From an uncultured Prevotella sp. (GTDB lineage Bacteria; Bacteroidota; Bacteroidia; Bacteroidales; Bacteroidaceae): DNA of 52,268 bases. The position numbers were made by a program, and so were the translations under genes. The notes below the pieces were generated by a model. That model was not told where the DNA came from. It ran no database searches and saw nothing but the letters and a program-made list of their open reading frames with translations. Positions 15,332 to 23,252 of the stretch are shown here, piece by piece (positions within the stretch are counted from its first letter, which is position 1; every line of letters begins with the position of its first letter). The stretch spans positions 1 to 52,268 of the forward strand of contig CAMCBZ010000020.1 of NCBI GenBank assembly GCA_945873145.1. The letters are read 5' to 3'.

Positions 15332-15705
15332 GCTGGAACGAGACCATTGACAATTACCTCTATGATGAGGAGAATGAATACACGCAAGCTGATGATTTGT
15401 GGGATGACTTCTTTGTGGAGAGACGCGATGAGATCGACGAACGCCCTTGGAACCAAGCCGACGCATTGGCTCATCGCAACGAGCTCAACAAGCAGGTCGG
15501 CGACATGCTTGACAGGGTATTGCCGGAAGAAGAGCGCGAACTGCTGCGCCTCTACTTCGGCATCGGTCGTCGTCGGCATTCTATGGACGAACTCATGGCA
15601 CTCTTTGACGGGGAGCACAAAGTGAACACATTGCTACAGTCAGCCCTGGAGCGGTTGCGCTATTCCGACGAGATACTGGCTATCTACAAATATCTGCACA
15701 GGTGA
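15328..15705 (+). CDS. Small protein with a sigma-70 region 4-like C-terminus
   Basis: 125 residues from ATG 15328, coupled to the previous gene by ATGA. The N-terminus is very acidic (YLYDEENEYTQADDLWDD). The C-terminal half reads LPEEERELLRLYFGIGRRRH, then SMDELMALFDGEHKVNTLLQ and SALERLRYSDE. This lines up with region 4 of housekeeping sigma factors (EREIVSLYFGI..., SLEEIG, VRQI..KALRRLR), but the recognition helix is changed. No region 2 is present, so it cannot be a normal sigma factor. It may be a decoy, an anti-sigma or a structural reuse of the fold. Confidence 0.65.
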   Translation: MSWNETIDNYLYDEENEYTQADDLWDDFFVERRDEIDERPWNQADALAHRNELNKQVGDMLDRVLPEEERELLRLYFGIGRRRHSMDELMALFDGEHKVNTLLQSALERLRYSDEILAIYKYLHR

Positions 15706-15845
15706 TTTGCCTCCATCTGAGAAACACACAGAATGCTAAACAATCATAAAGTTGTCATTTGTAATAAGCTGATTCTCAACAATAGTTACCTCCAAGTAAG
15801 TGTCTTACTTTTGAGTGCCCTCTTGCAGGATATTGAAACAGTTAC

Positions 15846-15853
15846 TATCTTTG
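15846..15853 (+). promoter_or_regulatory. -7 box TATCTTTG for the cupin gene
   Basis: Followed by CA, 42 bases before ATG 15896. Confidence 0.65.
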
Positions 15854-15895
15854 CACCAGCAAACAAAAAGTTAGTAAACGTATAAGCAGACTATT

Positions 15896-16342
15896 ATGAA
15901 AGAAATTAAGAAAATTGCGGAAGGCAAGAACTTCACTGCCGTTGATTTCGGCAAGATGAAGGATTTGGGTGACTATGTGCTGAACTTGGGCGAGGTGAAG
16001 ATTCCTGGCAAGGTGTTTGGCGGTCAGATTCTTGGCACCAAGGGCTCTGAGTTTTCATTCCAGATTTATCAGCCTGGTCAGGAAGGCGGCTTCTACCATA
16101 CCCACAAGACCCACGAGGAACTTTACTTCGTGCTCAGCGGCAAGGGTGAGTACCAGGTTGACGGCGTGAACATACCCTTGCAGGAAGGCAGTGTGGTGCG
16201 TGTCTCTCCCGAAGGCAAGCGTGCCATCCACAACAATGGAACAGAACCGATGGTGGTGCTCTGCGTGCAGTACCGCGAGACTCCGTTTACACAAGAAGAC
16301 GCTCACGATGGCGTTATCTTGCAGGAGCAAGTTAAGTGGTAA
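15896..16342 (+). CDS. Cupin-domain protein
   Basis: 148 residues. Both cupin motifs are present: GGFYHTHKTHEELYFVLSGK supplies the metal-binding His-His-Glu, and GSVVRVSPEGKRAIHNNG supplies the last His. It is a single-domain cupin of unknown substrate, cytoplasmic, probably binding a divalent metal. An HxlR regulator follows 84 bases downstream, beyond a hairpin. HxlR-cupin neighbours often belong to redox or electrophile responses; that is inference. Confidence 0.88.
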   Translation: MKEIKKIAEGKNFTAVDFGKMKDLGDYVLNLGEVKIPGKVFGGQILGTKGSEFSFQIYQPGQEGGFYHTHKTHEELYFVLSGKGEYQVDGVNIPLQEGSVVRVSPEGKRAIHNNGTEPMVVLCVQYRETPFTQEDAHDGVILQEQVKW

Positions 16343-16368
16343 TTGAATTCATCTATCTGAATAAGTCA

Positions 16369-16400
16369 CACCGTCATGGGCTAAAGTGTCCGTGACGGTG
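16369..16400. terminator. Hairpin between cupin and HxlR genes
   Basis: Arms CACCGTCATGG (16369-16379) and CCGTGACGGTG (16390-16400) pair with one mismatch around a 10-base loop. There is no T-run, so it could equally be an operator or mRNA-stabilising hairpin. Confidence 0.45.
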
Positions 16401-16425
16401 ATTGCGTATAATAGAAACATTGAAA

Positions 16426-16794
16426 ATGATTAGAAATCAAGTAGTAGATCCTTTGTTTCCGAAATGCCCCATAAGGAATGTGTTATCAAGGATCGGCGAT
16501 CGCTGGTCGTTGCTGGTGCTGCTCACTCTTCAAGACAATGAGCATCCCATGCGCTTTCGCGACCTCTGCAAGGCTATTCCTGACGTATCACAGAAGATGC
16601 TGACCTCCACGCTGCGGGAACTGGAAGCTGACGATCTCGTCAAACGAACAGCTTATCCGGAAGTTCCATCTCGTGTGGAATATGAACTGACAGAGCGTGG
16701 GCAGTCGTTTATTCCCCTGCTCAACCAACTTGTTGACTGGTCATTGGAGAACATGGAAGCCATTGTCAAGCACAGAAAGGAATATTCATTGTAA
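16426..16794 (+). CDS. HxlR-family winged-helix regulator
   Basis: 122 residues from ATG 16426; an upstream TTG at 16402 is less likely because it abuts the hairpin. It has the typical HxlR layout: CPIRNVLSRIGDRWSLLVLL, then RFRDLCKAIPDVSQKMLTST as the recognition region, and RVEYELTERGQSFIPLL as the wing. HxlR proteins are small dimeric repressors or activators, often thiol-sensing; Cys near residue 16 could act in that way. The likely target is the neighbouring cupin gene. Confidence 0.9.
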   Translation: MIRNQVVDPLFPKCPIRNVLSRIGDRWSLLVLLTLQDNEHPMRFRDLCKAIPDVSQKMLTSTLRELEADDLVKRTAYPEVPSRVEYELTERGQSFIPLLNQLVDWSLENMEAIVKHRKEYSL

Positions 16795-16961
16795 ACAAGA
16801 AATTAGAGAACGTCAGATTTGGAGAAGTCATGGCTCAAAAAGACGAAGAAAGCCGGCACCATCTATATTTTGCACAGATGATACCGGCCCAACGCAATAG
16901 GATTTTGCTTATGTTATGCTACCAGAATGGGTCTGGAATGACATCCCTGTAAAAACAAAAA

Positions 16962-16986
16962 GGGGGCTGCCTTTTGAGCAGCCCCC
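16962..16986 (-). terminator. Rho-independent terminator after hsp20
   Basis: Stem GGGGGCTGC / GCAGCCCCC with a 7-base loop. On the minus strand it is followed by TTTTTGTTTTT. Confidence 0.85.
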
Positions 16987-17012
16987 ATGTTTCAGAGCAG
17001 AACCGAAGCCGG

Positions 17013-17441
17013 TTAAGCGACCTCAATCTTCTTTGTCTCTTTCTCTGCCTTTGCCGTGCGAGGAAGCGTGATGTGAAGCACACCGTCAGTAACCTTAGCC
17101 TCAATCTTGTCTTTCTCCACGTCGTCAGGCAGCGTCAGAGCCTGCTCGTAATTGCTGTATGAGAACTCGCGGCGCAAGTAGTGCTCCTTCTTGTTCTCGT
17201 CTTTCTTCTCGTCCTTGTGCTCCAACTTGATGGTCAGGCAACCGTCCTTGTCAACGTTCACCTTGAAGTCATCCTTGGTGGTGCCAGGGGCTGCAAGCTC
17301 AACTTCGTAAGCCTTGTCATTTTCCTTGACATTGATAGCAGGTGCTGTGACATTCATGCGCGGCATCCAACTCGTGTTCAACATATCGTCGAAATCATTG
17401 TCAAGCCAATTGTTCATGTCTCTTAAAACTGGATACAACAT
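17013..17441 (-). CDS. Small heat-shock protein, Hsp20 family
   Basis: 142 residues. The alpha-crystallin domain spans about 35-140: APAINVKENDKAYEVELAAP, then the charged loop KDEKKDENKKEHYLRREFSY, and GVLHITLPR with the I-x-I/V-type tail region. It is an ATP-independent holdase that keeps unfolding proteins soluble in the cytoplasm. It is monocistronic with a strong terminator. An inverted repeat 150-204 bases upstream may be a control site. Confidence 0.93.
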   Translation of the reverse strand: MLYPVLRDMNNWLDNDFDDMLNTSWMPRMNVTAPAINVKENDKAYEVELAAPGTTKDDFKVNVDKDGCLTIKLEHKDEKKDENKKEHYLRREFSYSNYEQALTLPDDVEKDKIEAKVTDGVLHITLPRTAKAEKETKKIEVA

Positions 17442-17590
17442 AAGTCAATACCTCCTAATTGTCAATTAATTCTTTATTTATCCTCAGCTCTTCCATCGTC
17501 CTCAGGCTCCTTTCGTTGCCCTCGTCCGACGTCTGAACTTCACTAACCAAAAAGCAATATGCGTGCCCAAAGGCCAAAGATGACAAATCG

Positions 17591-17645
17591 TGCCATTGTT
17601 GTCAGCAATGCTTAAAATATTTACACTTTGCTGACAGCTGTGGCA
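17591..17645. promoter_or_regulatory. Inverted repeat upstream of hsp20
   Basis: Arms TGCCATTGTTGTCAGCAA (17591-17608) and the complement of TGCCACAGCTGTCAGCAA (17628-17645), separated by 19 bases. The paired TGCCA...TGTCAGCAA half-sites suggest a dimeric regulator or an extended hairpin. It could also end the carbonic anhydrase transcript, but it lacks a T-run. Confidence 0.55.
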
Positions 17646-17656
17646 TTTGAATGGCC

Positions 17657-18196
17657 TTATTCCGTCACCTCAGAGAGTGCTCCAGATGTGGAGTCTATGA
17701 TGAAACCACGTACGATGATTTCTTTGGGTACAAGCGGATGATTCTTCACCCGGTGCATCGTAGCCCTTACACTCTTCTCGGTGTCGCCAAAGCCGTCGAG
17801 CCACTGGCGGAGATTGATGTGCTGTTCCACTTCAGCCACCTTATCAGTGGCAATCCTTTCTCGAATGAGATGCTCCATGTGCTCGCCGGTCATCTTGCCC
17901 GCGCCGCAGTCGGTGTGGTGGATGAGCATGATCTCCTTGATGCCCAACTCATAGATGCCCACGATGATGGAGCGCATGACAGCATCGTAGTCGTCGAGGA
18001 TGACACCGCCCGCCACCTTGACCATCTTCACCTCACCATTCTTGATGCCCAATGCCTCAGGCAGCATCACGCTCAGGCGGGTGTCCATGCAGGTGACAAT
18101 CAGCGTCTTGCCCGATGGCATTCCGTCCGTGATATGTTTCTCGTAGCCTTTGCCGGCAACGAAGCGCCGGTTGTTCTCTAATATTTCGTCTATCAT
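17657..18196 (-). CDS. Beta-class carbonic anhydrase
   Basis: 179 residues. It interconverts carbon dioxide and bicarbonate with zinc held by the Cys of CMDTR (with its Asp-Arg pair) and the His and Cys of HHTDCGAG. The small size matches the short beta-CA subfamily. VKVAGGVILDDYDAVMRSI is the conserved central helix region. It is cytoplasmic and supplies bicarbonate for carboxylations. It is transcribed alone, with an unassigned leader of about 170 bases. Confidence 0.92.
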   Translation of the reverse strand: MIDEILENNRRFVAGKGYEKHITDGMPSGKTLIVTCMDTRLSVMLPEALGIKNGEVKMVKVAGGVILDDYDAVMRSIIVGIYELGIKEIMLIHHTDCGAGKMTGEHMEHLIRERIATDKVAEVEQHINLRQWLDGFGDTEKSVRATMHRVKNHPLVPKEIIVRGFIIDSTSGALSEVTE

Positions 18197-18370
18197 ATTG
18201 TTTATATCGATTTATGCCGAGAATTTTCAATATTCGAGTATCTTGTAAGGTTTCAGTGTCCATCCACTTTCTCCTGCGATTAAAATAATGCGATGGCTTT
18301 ATCTTACGCACGCATAAAAAATATGAATTCAGAACATAATAAATAATAATTTCTTCAATGGGCCAAGTTA

Positions 18371-18925
18371 TTATAAATCGTCAATGGTACTCTTCTCGTT
18401 CTGAAGAGAGTTAGCTACATCCTCGTATAGGATTCCGACTTGAGTGCCGTTGGAAATTACTGACATCTTTATTAACTCGATGTCTCCAATAAGTTTGGCT
18501 CCAGAAGAATCATACACCAAAAAATAACAACATGGAAAACCATTGTCAGTATCTTCCTTCATGTTTTGCTGAGAATACTTCAACATTAAGCGATTCTTTA
18601 TATCTTCATAGAACTTTTGGTTCATATCTTCTATCTCTGAAGCGTATAAGACAATTGCTTTGTAAACAATCTTATTCTTGACATTATACACTAGAGAAAT
18701 TACACAGGGCATACCAGAAAAATTACCTTTAAACTGGCGAATGGGCATATCCTTTGTAAGGTCTATGTCTGGAACACGGCTCATACCCTTAATCTCTAGT
18801 TGTTTTTGGAATGCATCAACAGATATGTTGAGTGGTATACCCATGAACTTAAGGTGTTCATTCTGTGCTAGTAATGTTGAACAGAAGGAAACCGCCAACA
18901 AGAGAAACATGATTTTTGTTTTCAT
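18371..18925 (-). CDS. Secreted protein of unknown function
   Basis: 184 residues with a clear signal peptide (MKTKIMFLLLAVSFCSTLLA, cut near AQN). The mature part reads like a small alpha/beta periplasmic domain (HLKFMGIPLNISVDAFQKQL). Bacteroidota have many such proteins with an opening MGIPL motif; the role is unknown. It follows the next lipoprotein gene by 12 bases, so they form one transcript. Confidence 0.8.
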   Translation of the reverse strand: MKTKIMFLLLAVSFCSTLLAQNEHLKFMGIPLNISVDAFQKQLEIKGMSRVPDIDLTKDMPIRQFKGNFSGMPCVISLVYNVKNKIVYKAIVLYASEIEDMNQKFYEDIKNRLMLKYSQQNMKEDTDNGFPCCYFLVYDSSGAKLIGDIELIKMSVISNGTQVGILYEDVANSLQNEKSTIDDL

Positions 18926-18937
18926 ATATGTAATGTT

Positions 18938-19726
18938 TTATTTGCCAAAGAAATATTGATAAGTATTTGGATCGTATACTTTTTGACAGAAGTTACCTGC
19001 GTCATCAACTAAGCCGTTACTATAGAGCTTGCCAGTTCCTCTGTCGCCTGTTGGCAATAGAATCTCCATATTTCCTTTTCCAGTTAAAGCATATGAAAAC
19101 TTTACCCAATTCCCCGTTTGCGCTAAGCAGAATCCTATGCCCGTATAGTTGGAGCCAATTGGGCCAAAGACAAATTTTAAATCAAGAATTCCCAACAAGT
19201 TCCCTTCGTAAACGTAATTCTTGAAATACTTATTTACTTCACGTTTCGCTAAGTAGTTACTAAGCTTTTCTCCTACAGCTTCTGCCAATTGACTTCCTAC
19301 GCTATTATTTGAGTTTGCTTGTCTCTGTTGGGACTGTTGAGCTTCTCTTTCTTGCTTCTTTTGTTTTTTTAGATAATCCTTGTCTGTAGAACGAAGTTCT
19401 CTTATCTCTTGTTCATGAACGGGATGCTCTAACCCCAAGTATCTATCTTCAAGGTCCATTCTTTGTTCAAGAACATTACAAACCGTTATTTCAGCATATA
19501 ATGCGGAATCGGTTGTCAATCGTTCTATTTCGTCTCTTGCATTGTTAACTTCATCACCAGAAGCGTCTTCTTCATAGTTACGGAGAAATTGACGAACCTC
19601 CGATAGGTTATTGGAATGCATAGCAATCTTGTAGGCTTTCTCTTCTTTGCTTTCACAAGAGTATAACAGAGAAATTGCAACAACTAGAGTTGTAACTAAC
19701 AGTTTGACGGAGGAGATTAACTTCAT
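18938..19726 (-). CDS. Lipoprotein with coiled centre, unknown function
   Basis: 262 residues from ATG 19726. A lipoprotein signal (VVAISLLYSC) places Cys about 22 as the lipidated residue. A charged helical region follows, with a Q-rich coiled stretch (KKQKKQEREAQQSQQRQANS) near 125-145, then a beta-rich C-terminal domain. It is probably anchored to a membrane facing the periplasm. It is the first gene of a two-gene unit with the secreted protein downstream. Confidence 0.8.
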   Translation of the reverse strand: MKLISSVKLLVTTLVVAISLLYSCESKEEKAYKIAMHSNNLSEVRQFLRNYEEDASGDEVNNARDEIERLTTDSALYAEITVCNVLEQRMDLEDRYLGLEHPVHEQEIRELRSTDKDYLKKQKKQEREAQQSQQRQANSNNSVGSQLAEAVGEKLSNYLAKREVNKYFKNYVYEGNLLGILDLKFVFGPIGSNYTGIGFCLAQTGNWVKFSYALTGKGNMEILLPTGDRGTGKLYSNGLVDDAGNFCQKVYDPNTYQYFFGK

Positions 19727-19753
19727 ATATTTTCTTTTTTTAGTTATTTGCCA

Positions 19754-19761
19754 CAAAATTA
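19754..19761 (-). promoter_or_regulatory. -7 box TAATTTTG for the two secreted-protein genes
   Basis: Plus strand CAAAATTA, 28 bases before ATG 19726. Confidence 0.6.
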
Positions 19762-19892
19762 GTCAATATTTCATTAATAATTGTAGGAATATCTATATTT
19801 TTTTGGGGGAATACCCTATTGTTGTTGGGGATTCAGCCTTACTCTGTAACTATTATCTAATAGAGAAATATCACTTAATCGTATGAAACAAG

Positions 19893-20558
19893 TTATTGTC
19901 TGTTCCCATGATTATCCATTGCTTTGCGGGCGAACTCAAACAGGCTTTGAGGCAAATGGCAGTAGCCGTCAGGATTCTTGTCAAGATAGTCCTGGTGGTA
20001 GTCCTCTGCCTTGTAGAAGTTCTTTAAGGGCAGATTTTCCACGACGACCTTCCCTTTGATGTGCTTTTGCTCTTCGTCGAAGACTTTGCTAATCGTTGCC
20101 TCGTCGAAGCTGTCGGTGTAATAAACGCCCGTGCGGTACTGCGTTCCTGTGTCGTGGCCCTGCCGGTTGATGCTCGTAGGGTCTATGGCTTTGAAGTACA
20201 TCTCTAACAGGAACTTCAGCGACACCTTGTCGGGATTATAAGTGACATGGACTGTCTCGGCAAAGCCGGTCTTGTCGGTGCAGACATCCTTGTAAGTCGG
20301 ATTCTCGGTTATGCCGTTGGCATAGCCTACCTCGGTATCCACTACTCCATCGATCTGCTTGAAGTAATGCTCAGTACCCCAGAAGCAGCCTCCGGCAAGA
20401 TATATCTCCTTCAAATTTTCTTTTTCCATATTGTTCCGTTTTATGTTTTGTTGTGCATTCGCTTGACAAGACAACAGCAGCATTGCAACCACTATAACCA
20501 TAATGAGTGAAAGCAGGGGCTGGCGGTATAGGCCACGAAAAGCAGATGCTATTGTCAT
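19893..20558 (-). CDS. msrA: Peptide methionine sulfoxide reductase A, lipoprotein form
   Basis: 221 residues from ATG 20558; the upstream TTG adds three residues and is unlikely. MVIVVAMLLLSC is a lipoprotein signal, so this MsrA repairs oxidised methionine in exported proteins. The MsrA domain starts near 50 with the catalytic Cys in AGGCFWGTEHYF, and continues with VGYANGITENPTYKDVC and TQYRTGVYYTD. It ends without a fused MsrB. It lies 11 bases after yccF on the same strand. Confidence 0.94.
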   Translation of the reverse strand: MTIASAFRGLYRQPLLSLIMVIVVAMLLLSCQANAQQNIKRNNMEKENLKEIYLAGGCFWGTEHYFKQIDGVVDTEVGYANGITENPTYKDVCTDKTGFAETVHVTYNPDKVSLKFLLEMYFKAIDPTSINRQGHDTGTQYRTGVYYTDSFDEATISKVFDEEQKHIKGKVVVENLPLKNFYKAEDYHQDYLDKNPDGYCHLPQSLFEFARKAMDNHGNRQ

Positions 20559-20569
20559 TTTTCCCAAGT

Positions 20570-20950
20570 TTAGAAGTCATTGTTGACTATTTCCTTGCCA
20601 AATGGTGCCAATGCCAGTCGCATCAGTCTGAAATGCATCTTGCCCCAGGGGAAGCCGATGATGGTGATGCAAAGCAACAAGCCAAAGCCAAGATGGGTCA
20701 TCGCAATCCAAAAGCCACCGACAAAGAACCATAATACGTTCATTATCATATTGAGGCACCCGCCATCCTGCGGCTTGTCAACAATATGTGAGCCGAATGG
20801 CCACAACGCGAGTATACCCAACCGCATAGTTGCTATGCCGAAAGGTATGCCGATGATGGTGATCATCTGCAACAGCGAGGAAACGAAATACTCCACTGCG
20901 ATGCCGAATCCTCCAAAGATGAGCCAAACAATGTTTCCTAATATCTTCAT
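20570..20950 (-). CDS. yccF: YccF-family inner-membrane protein
   Basis: 126 residues made of two similar halves, each a hydrophobic helix pair with the YccF phrase: MITIIGIPFGIATMRLGILA and CITIIGFPWGKMHFRLMRLA. The LWPFG and LAPFG turns repeat too. It is an integral membrane protein; the family's role is not established. It leads a two-gene unit with msrA. Confidence 0.92.
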   Translation of the reverse strand: MKILGNIVWLIFGGFGIAVEYFVSSLLQMITIIGIPFGIATMRLGILALWPFGSHIVDKPQDGGCLNMIMNVLWFFVGGFWIAMTHLGFGLLLCITIIGFPWGKMHFRLMRLALAPFGKEIVNNDF

Positions 20951-20991
20951 ATCTGAGGTTTTTGTTTCAATTGATAAAAGCTTCTATTTTG

Positions 20992-20999
20992 CAAAGGTA
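20992..20999 (-). promoter_or_regulatory. -7 box TACCTTTG for yccF-msrA
   Basis: Plus strand CAAAGGTA, followed on the minus strand by CAAAATAG; 42 bases before the yccF start. Confidence 0.6.
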
Positions 21000-21186
21000 A
21001 TGAATTTCACAGAAAGCAAAGAATATGACGTAATCAATATTTGACAAACAACAAATTGTCATAATGAAGATTCTGTTTTCTCATCAACACCGACTCCATC
21101 GACAGATCGTCTCTTTCCGCAAAAGCCAATGTTTCATCACACAAAAGAAAATATGCAAATCTTTCTGACTATCAAATTTATTTTTG

Positions 21187-21194
21187 TACTTTTG
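21187..21194 (+). promoter_or_regulatory. -7 box TACTTTTG for the Y-family polymerase
   Basis: It puts initiation near 21201 and so supports the TTG at 21223 as the start, since a TAG blocks the frame upstream. Confidence 0.55.
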
Positions 21195-21222
21195 CCTATA
21201 GAATATTGGTTAGTATCCACCA

Positions 21223-22740
21223 TTGACCGGCAAGAACAGAACCTACATCGCCATTGATCTGAAGAGCTTCTACAGTTCGGTGGAGAGTGTCGCCAGAGGG
21301 CTCGACCCGCTGACGACCAACCTCGTCGTGGCCGATGTGAGTCGCACGGAGAAGACCATCTGTCTGGCCGTGTCGCCCTCAATGAAGGCCTATGGATTGG
21401 GCGGCCGGGCCCGGCTCTTCGAGGTGGTGCAGAAAATGCGGGAGGTGAACTACGAGCGACAAAAGGCCATCGGTTTCAAACCATTCACCGGCAAGTCGTA
21501 TTTGGCCAAGGAGTTAGCCGCTCACCCAGACTGGGAGGCTGACTACATCGCAGCCACGCCACGGATGGCGGAGTATATCAGGGTCAGCAGTGAGATTTAC
21601 GGCATCTACCTGCAATACATCGCCCCCGAGGACATCCACGTCTATTCCATTGACGAGATCTTTGCCGATGTCACCGACTATCTCCACACCTACAAAATGA
21701 CGGCGCATGAACTGGCCATGACGATGATCCGGCAGGTGCTTAAGACGACGGGCATCACGGCTACGGCGGGCATCGGCACGAACCTTTATCTCTGCAAGGT
21801 GGCGATGGATGTCGTGGCCAAGCATATCCCGGCTGACAAGGACGGCGTGCGCATTGCCGAACTCGACGAGATGGGTTACCGCCAACAGCTGTGGGACCAC
21901 CAGCCGATGACCGACTTCTGGCGCTTCGGCCGTGGTATCGTCGCAAGGCTCAACAGCATCGGCATCAATACGATGGGCCAACTCGCTCGGCTGTCGGTGA
22001 ACAACGAGGAACTGCTCTATCAGATGTTCGGTGTCAACGCGGAACTCATCATCGACCATGCGTGGGGATGGGAGCCGGTGACGATGGACTATATCAAAGC
22101 CTACAAGCCGGAGACAAATTCGTTGGGGAGCGGTCAGGTGCTGCAAAGCCCCTACTCTGCCGACAAAGGTCGTGTGGTAGCCCGCGAGATGGCGGACGCG
22201 CTGTCGCTCGACTTGGTGGACAAGCACTTGGTGGGTGATCAACTTGTCCTCACAGTGGGCTACGACCGCGAAAGCCTGACCAATCCAGCCATCCGTGCGC
22301 AGTACCACGGTGAGATAACGACCGACTGGTATGGCCGCAGCGTGCCGAAGCATGCTCACGGCACACTCTCGTTAGGGCATCCCACCTCCTCGTCCAAACA
22401 AATCCTTGAAGCCGTCACGGAGCTCTACGACCACATTGTCAACCCTATCCTACTGGTCCGTCGGCTCAACATCACCGTCAACCACGTCATCCCTGAGGCC
22501 GAGGCCAAACGGCAACAGCAAAACACCCCCGTACAGCTCGACCTCTTTACGGACTATGAGGCGGAAGCTCAGAAGCAAAAGCAGGAGAACGAGGCTGCCG
22601 CCAAAGAGCGACGCTTACAAGAAGCCGCCTTGAAAATCAAGAAGGAGTTTGGCAAGAACGCCCTGCTGCGTGGGCTGAACTACGCTGAGGGGGCAACACA
22701 AAAAGACAGAAATAACCAGATTGGAGGACATAAGGCATAG
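21223..22740 (+). CDS. Y-family translesion DNA polymerase (DinB/UmuC)
   Basis: 505 residues from TTG 21223, the first possible start after an in-frame TAG. The palm motif YIAIDLKSFYSSVESVARGL supplies one catalytic Asp, and VYSIDEIFADVT supplies the acidic pair. GIGTNLYLCKVAMDV and the helix-hairpin-helix region (SIGINTMGQLARLS) follow. The C-terminal tail is lysine/glutamate-rich. It copies past damaged bases with low fidelity. The form is that of Bacteroidota/Firmicutes polymerases paired with YolD-like proteins, and a YolD-like gene follows 293 bases downstream. Confidence 0.92.
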   Translation: MTGKNRTYIAIDLKSFYSSVESVARGLDPLTTNLVVADVSRTEKTICLAVSPSMKAYGLGGRARLFEVVQKMREVNYERQKAIGFKPFTGKSYLAKELAAHPDWEADYIAATPRMAEYIRVSSEIYGIYLQYIAPEDIHVYSIDEIFADVTDYLHTYKMTAHELAMTMIRQVLKTTGITATAGIGTNLYLCKVAMDVVAKHIPADKDGVRIAELDEMGYRQQLWDHQPMTDFWRFGRGIVARLNSIGINTMGQLARLSVNNEELLYQMFGVNAELIIDHAWGWEPVTMDYIKAYKPETNSLGSGQVLQSPYSADKGRVVAREMADALSLDLVDKHLVGDQLVLTVGYDRESLTNPAIRAQYHGEITTDWYGRSVPKHAHGTLSLGHPTSSSKQILEAVTELYDHIVNPILLVRRLNITVNHVIPEAEAKRQQQNTPVQLDLFTDYEAEAQKQKQENEAAAKERRLQEAALKIKKEFGKNALLRGLNYAEGATQKDRNNQIGGHKA

Positions 22741-22804
22741 GGAAAAGTTTAAAAAATAAGAAAGGGATTAGAGCTACTCGATGGTGAGGGGGAAAGGTTA
22801 CTAT

Positions 22805-22927
22805 AAAAAACATTGAAAACGTTTCGTTAATTGCTGGAAAATACTTAATTTTGCACTGATAACCGCAGAAAAATGTATTCTGCTACATTTTTCTGCACTT
22901 AAAAGTGTAGAGATGAAAATTGAAAGG
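22805..22927 (+). promoter_or_regulatory. Promoter/operator/hairpin leader, copy 1
   Basis: In order: palindrome GAAAACGTTTC (22815-22825), -7 box TAATTTTG (22846-22853), then a perfect 13-base hairpin GCAGAAAAATGTA (22865-22877) / TACATTTTTCTGC (22884-22896). A short ATG frame MKIER... opens at 22913. The palindrome sits in the -33 area, so a repressor site is likely. The whole block recurs at 25145. Confidence 0.65.
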
Positions 22928-23033
22928 AGTTCTCATTTCTCAACCTGCAATACAACGAGGGATTGCTGAGTTGCCCTTCTTCCTTGGCCGACTGGAGTTT
23001 CAAGTTTATGGATGAATTGCAATAAGAATTAAA

Positions 23034-23243
23034 ATGGACAACTACGATGACATCATCAACCTGCCGCACCACGTCTCGGCAAAGCATCCCCGGATGAGCA
23101 TGTATAACCGTGCGGCGCAATTCTCCCCCTTCGCTGCCCTCACTGGCTATGAGAAAGCCATTGAGGAAGCACAGAAGAAGCAGGAAGAGGCTGTGAGGAG
23201 AAGGAATGCCCCCGTGGATGAAAACGGTGATAACAGTATTTGA
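23034..23243 (+). CDS. YolD-like small protein
   Basis: 69 residues. DDIINLPHHVSAKHPRMSMY followed by RAAQFSPFAALTGYEKAI is the YolD-like signature, known from genes next to Y-family polymerases. The C-terminal helix is glutamate/lysine-rich and the protein ends RRNAPVDENGDNSI. It probably assists or tunes the upstream polymerase. It has its own leader (22805-22927), so it may be expressed separately. A fragment of a second copy of its 3' end lies at 25319-25366. Confidence 0.8.
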   Translation: MDNYDDIINLPHHVSAKHPRMSMYNRAAQFSPFAALTGYEKAIEEAQKKQEEAVRRRNAPVDENGDNSI

Positions 23244-23252
23244 ATCGGAAGT

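Noticed and set aside
16830..16952. Possible 40-codon gene (MAQKDEESRHH...)
   Set aside because: No promoter, no recognisable family, and it ends just before the hsp20 terminator; not enough support.
17657..18181. Plus-strand frame of 176 codons
   Set aside because: Opposite the carbonic anhydrase gene, which has all its zinc motifs.
21514..22359. Minus-strand frame of 281 codons
   Set aside because: Opposite the Y-family polymerase gene; composition typical of an antisense shadow.
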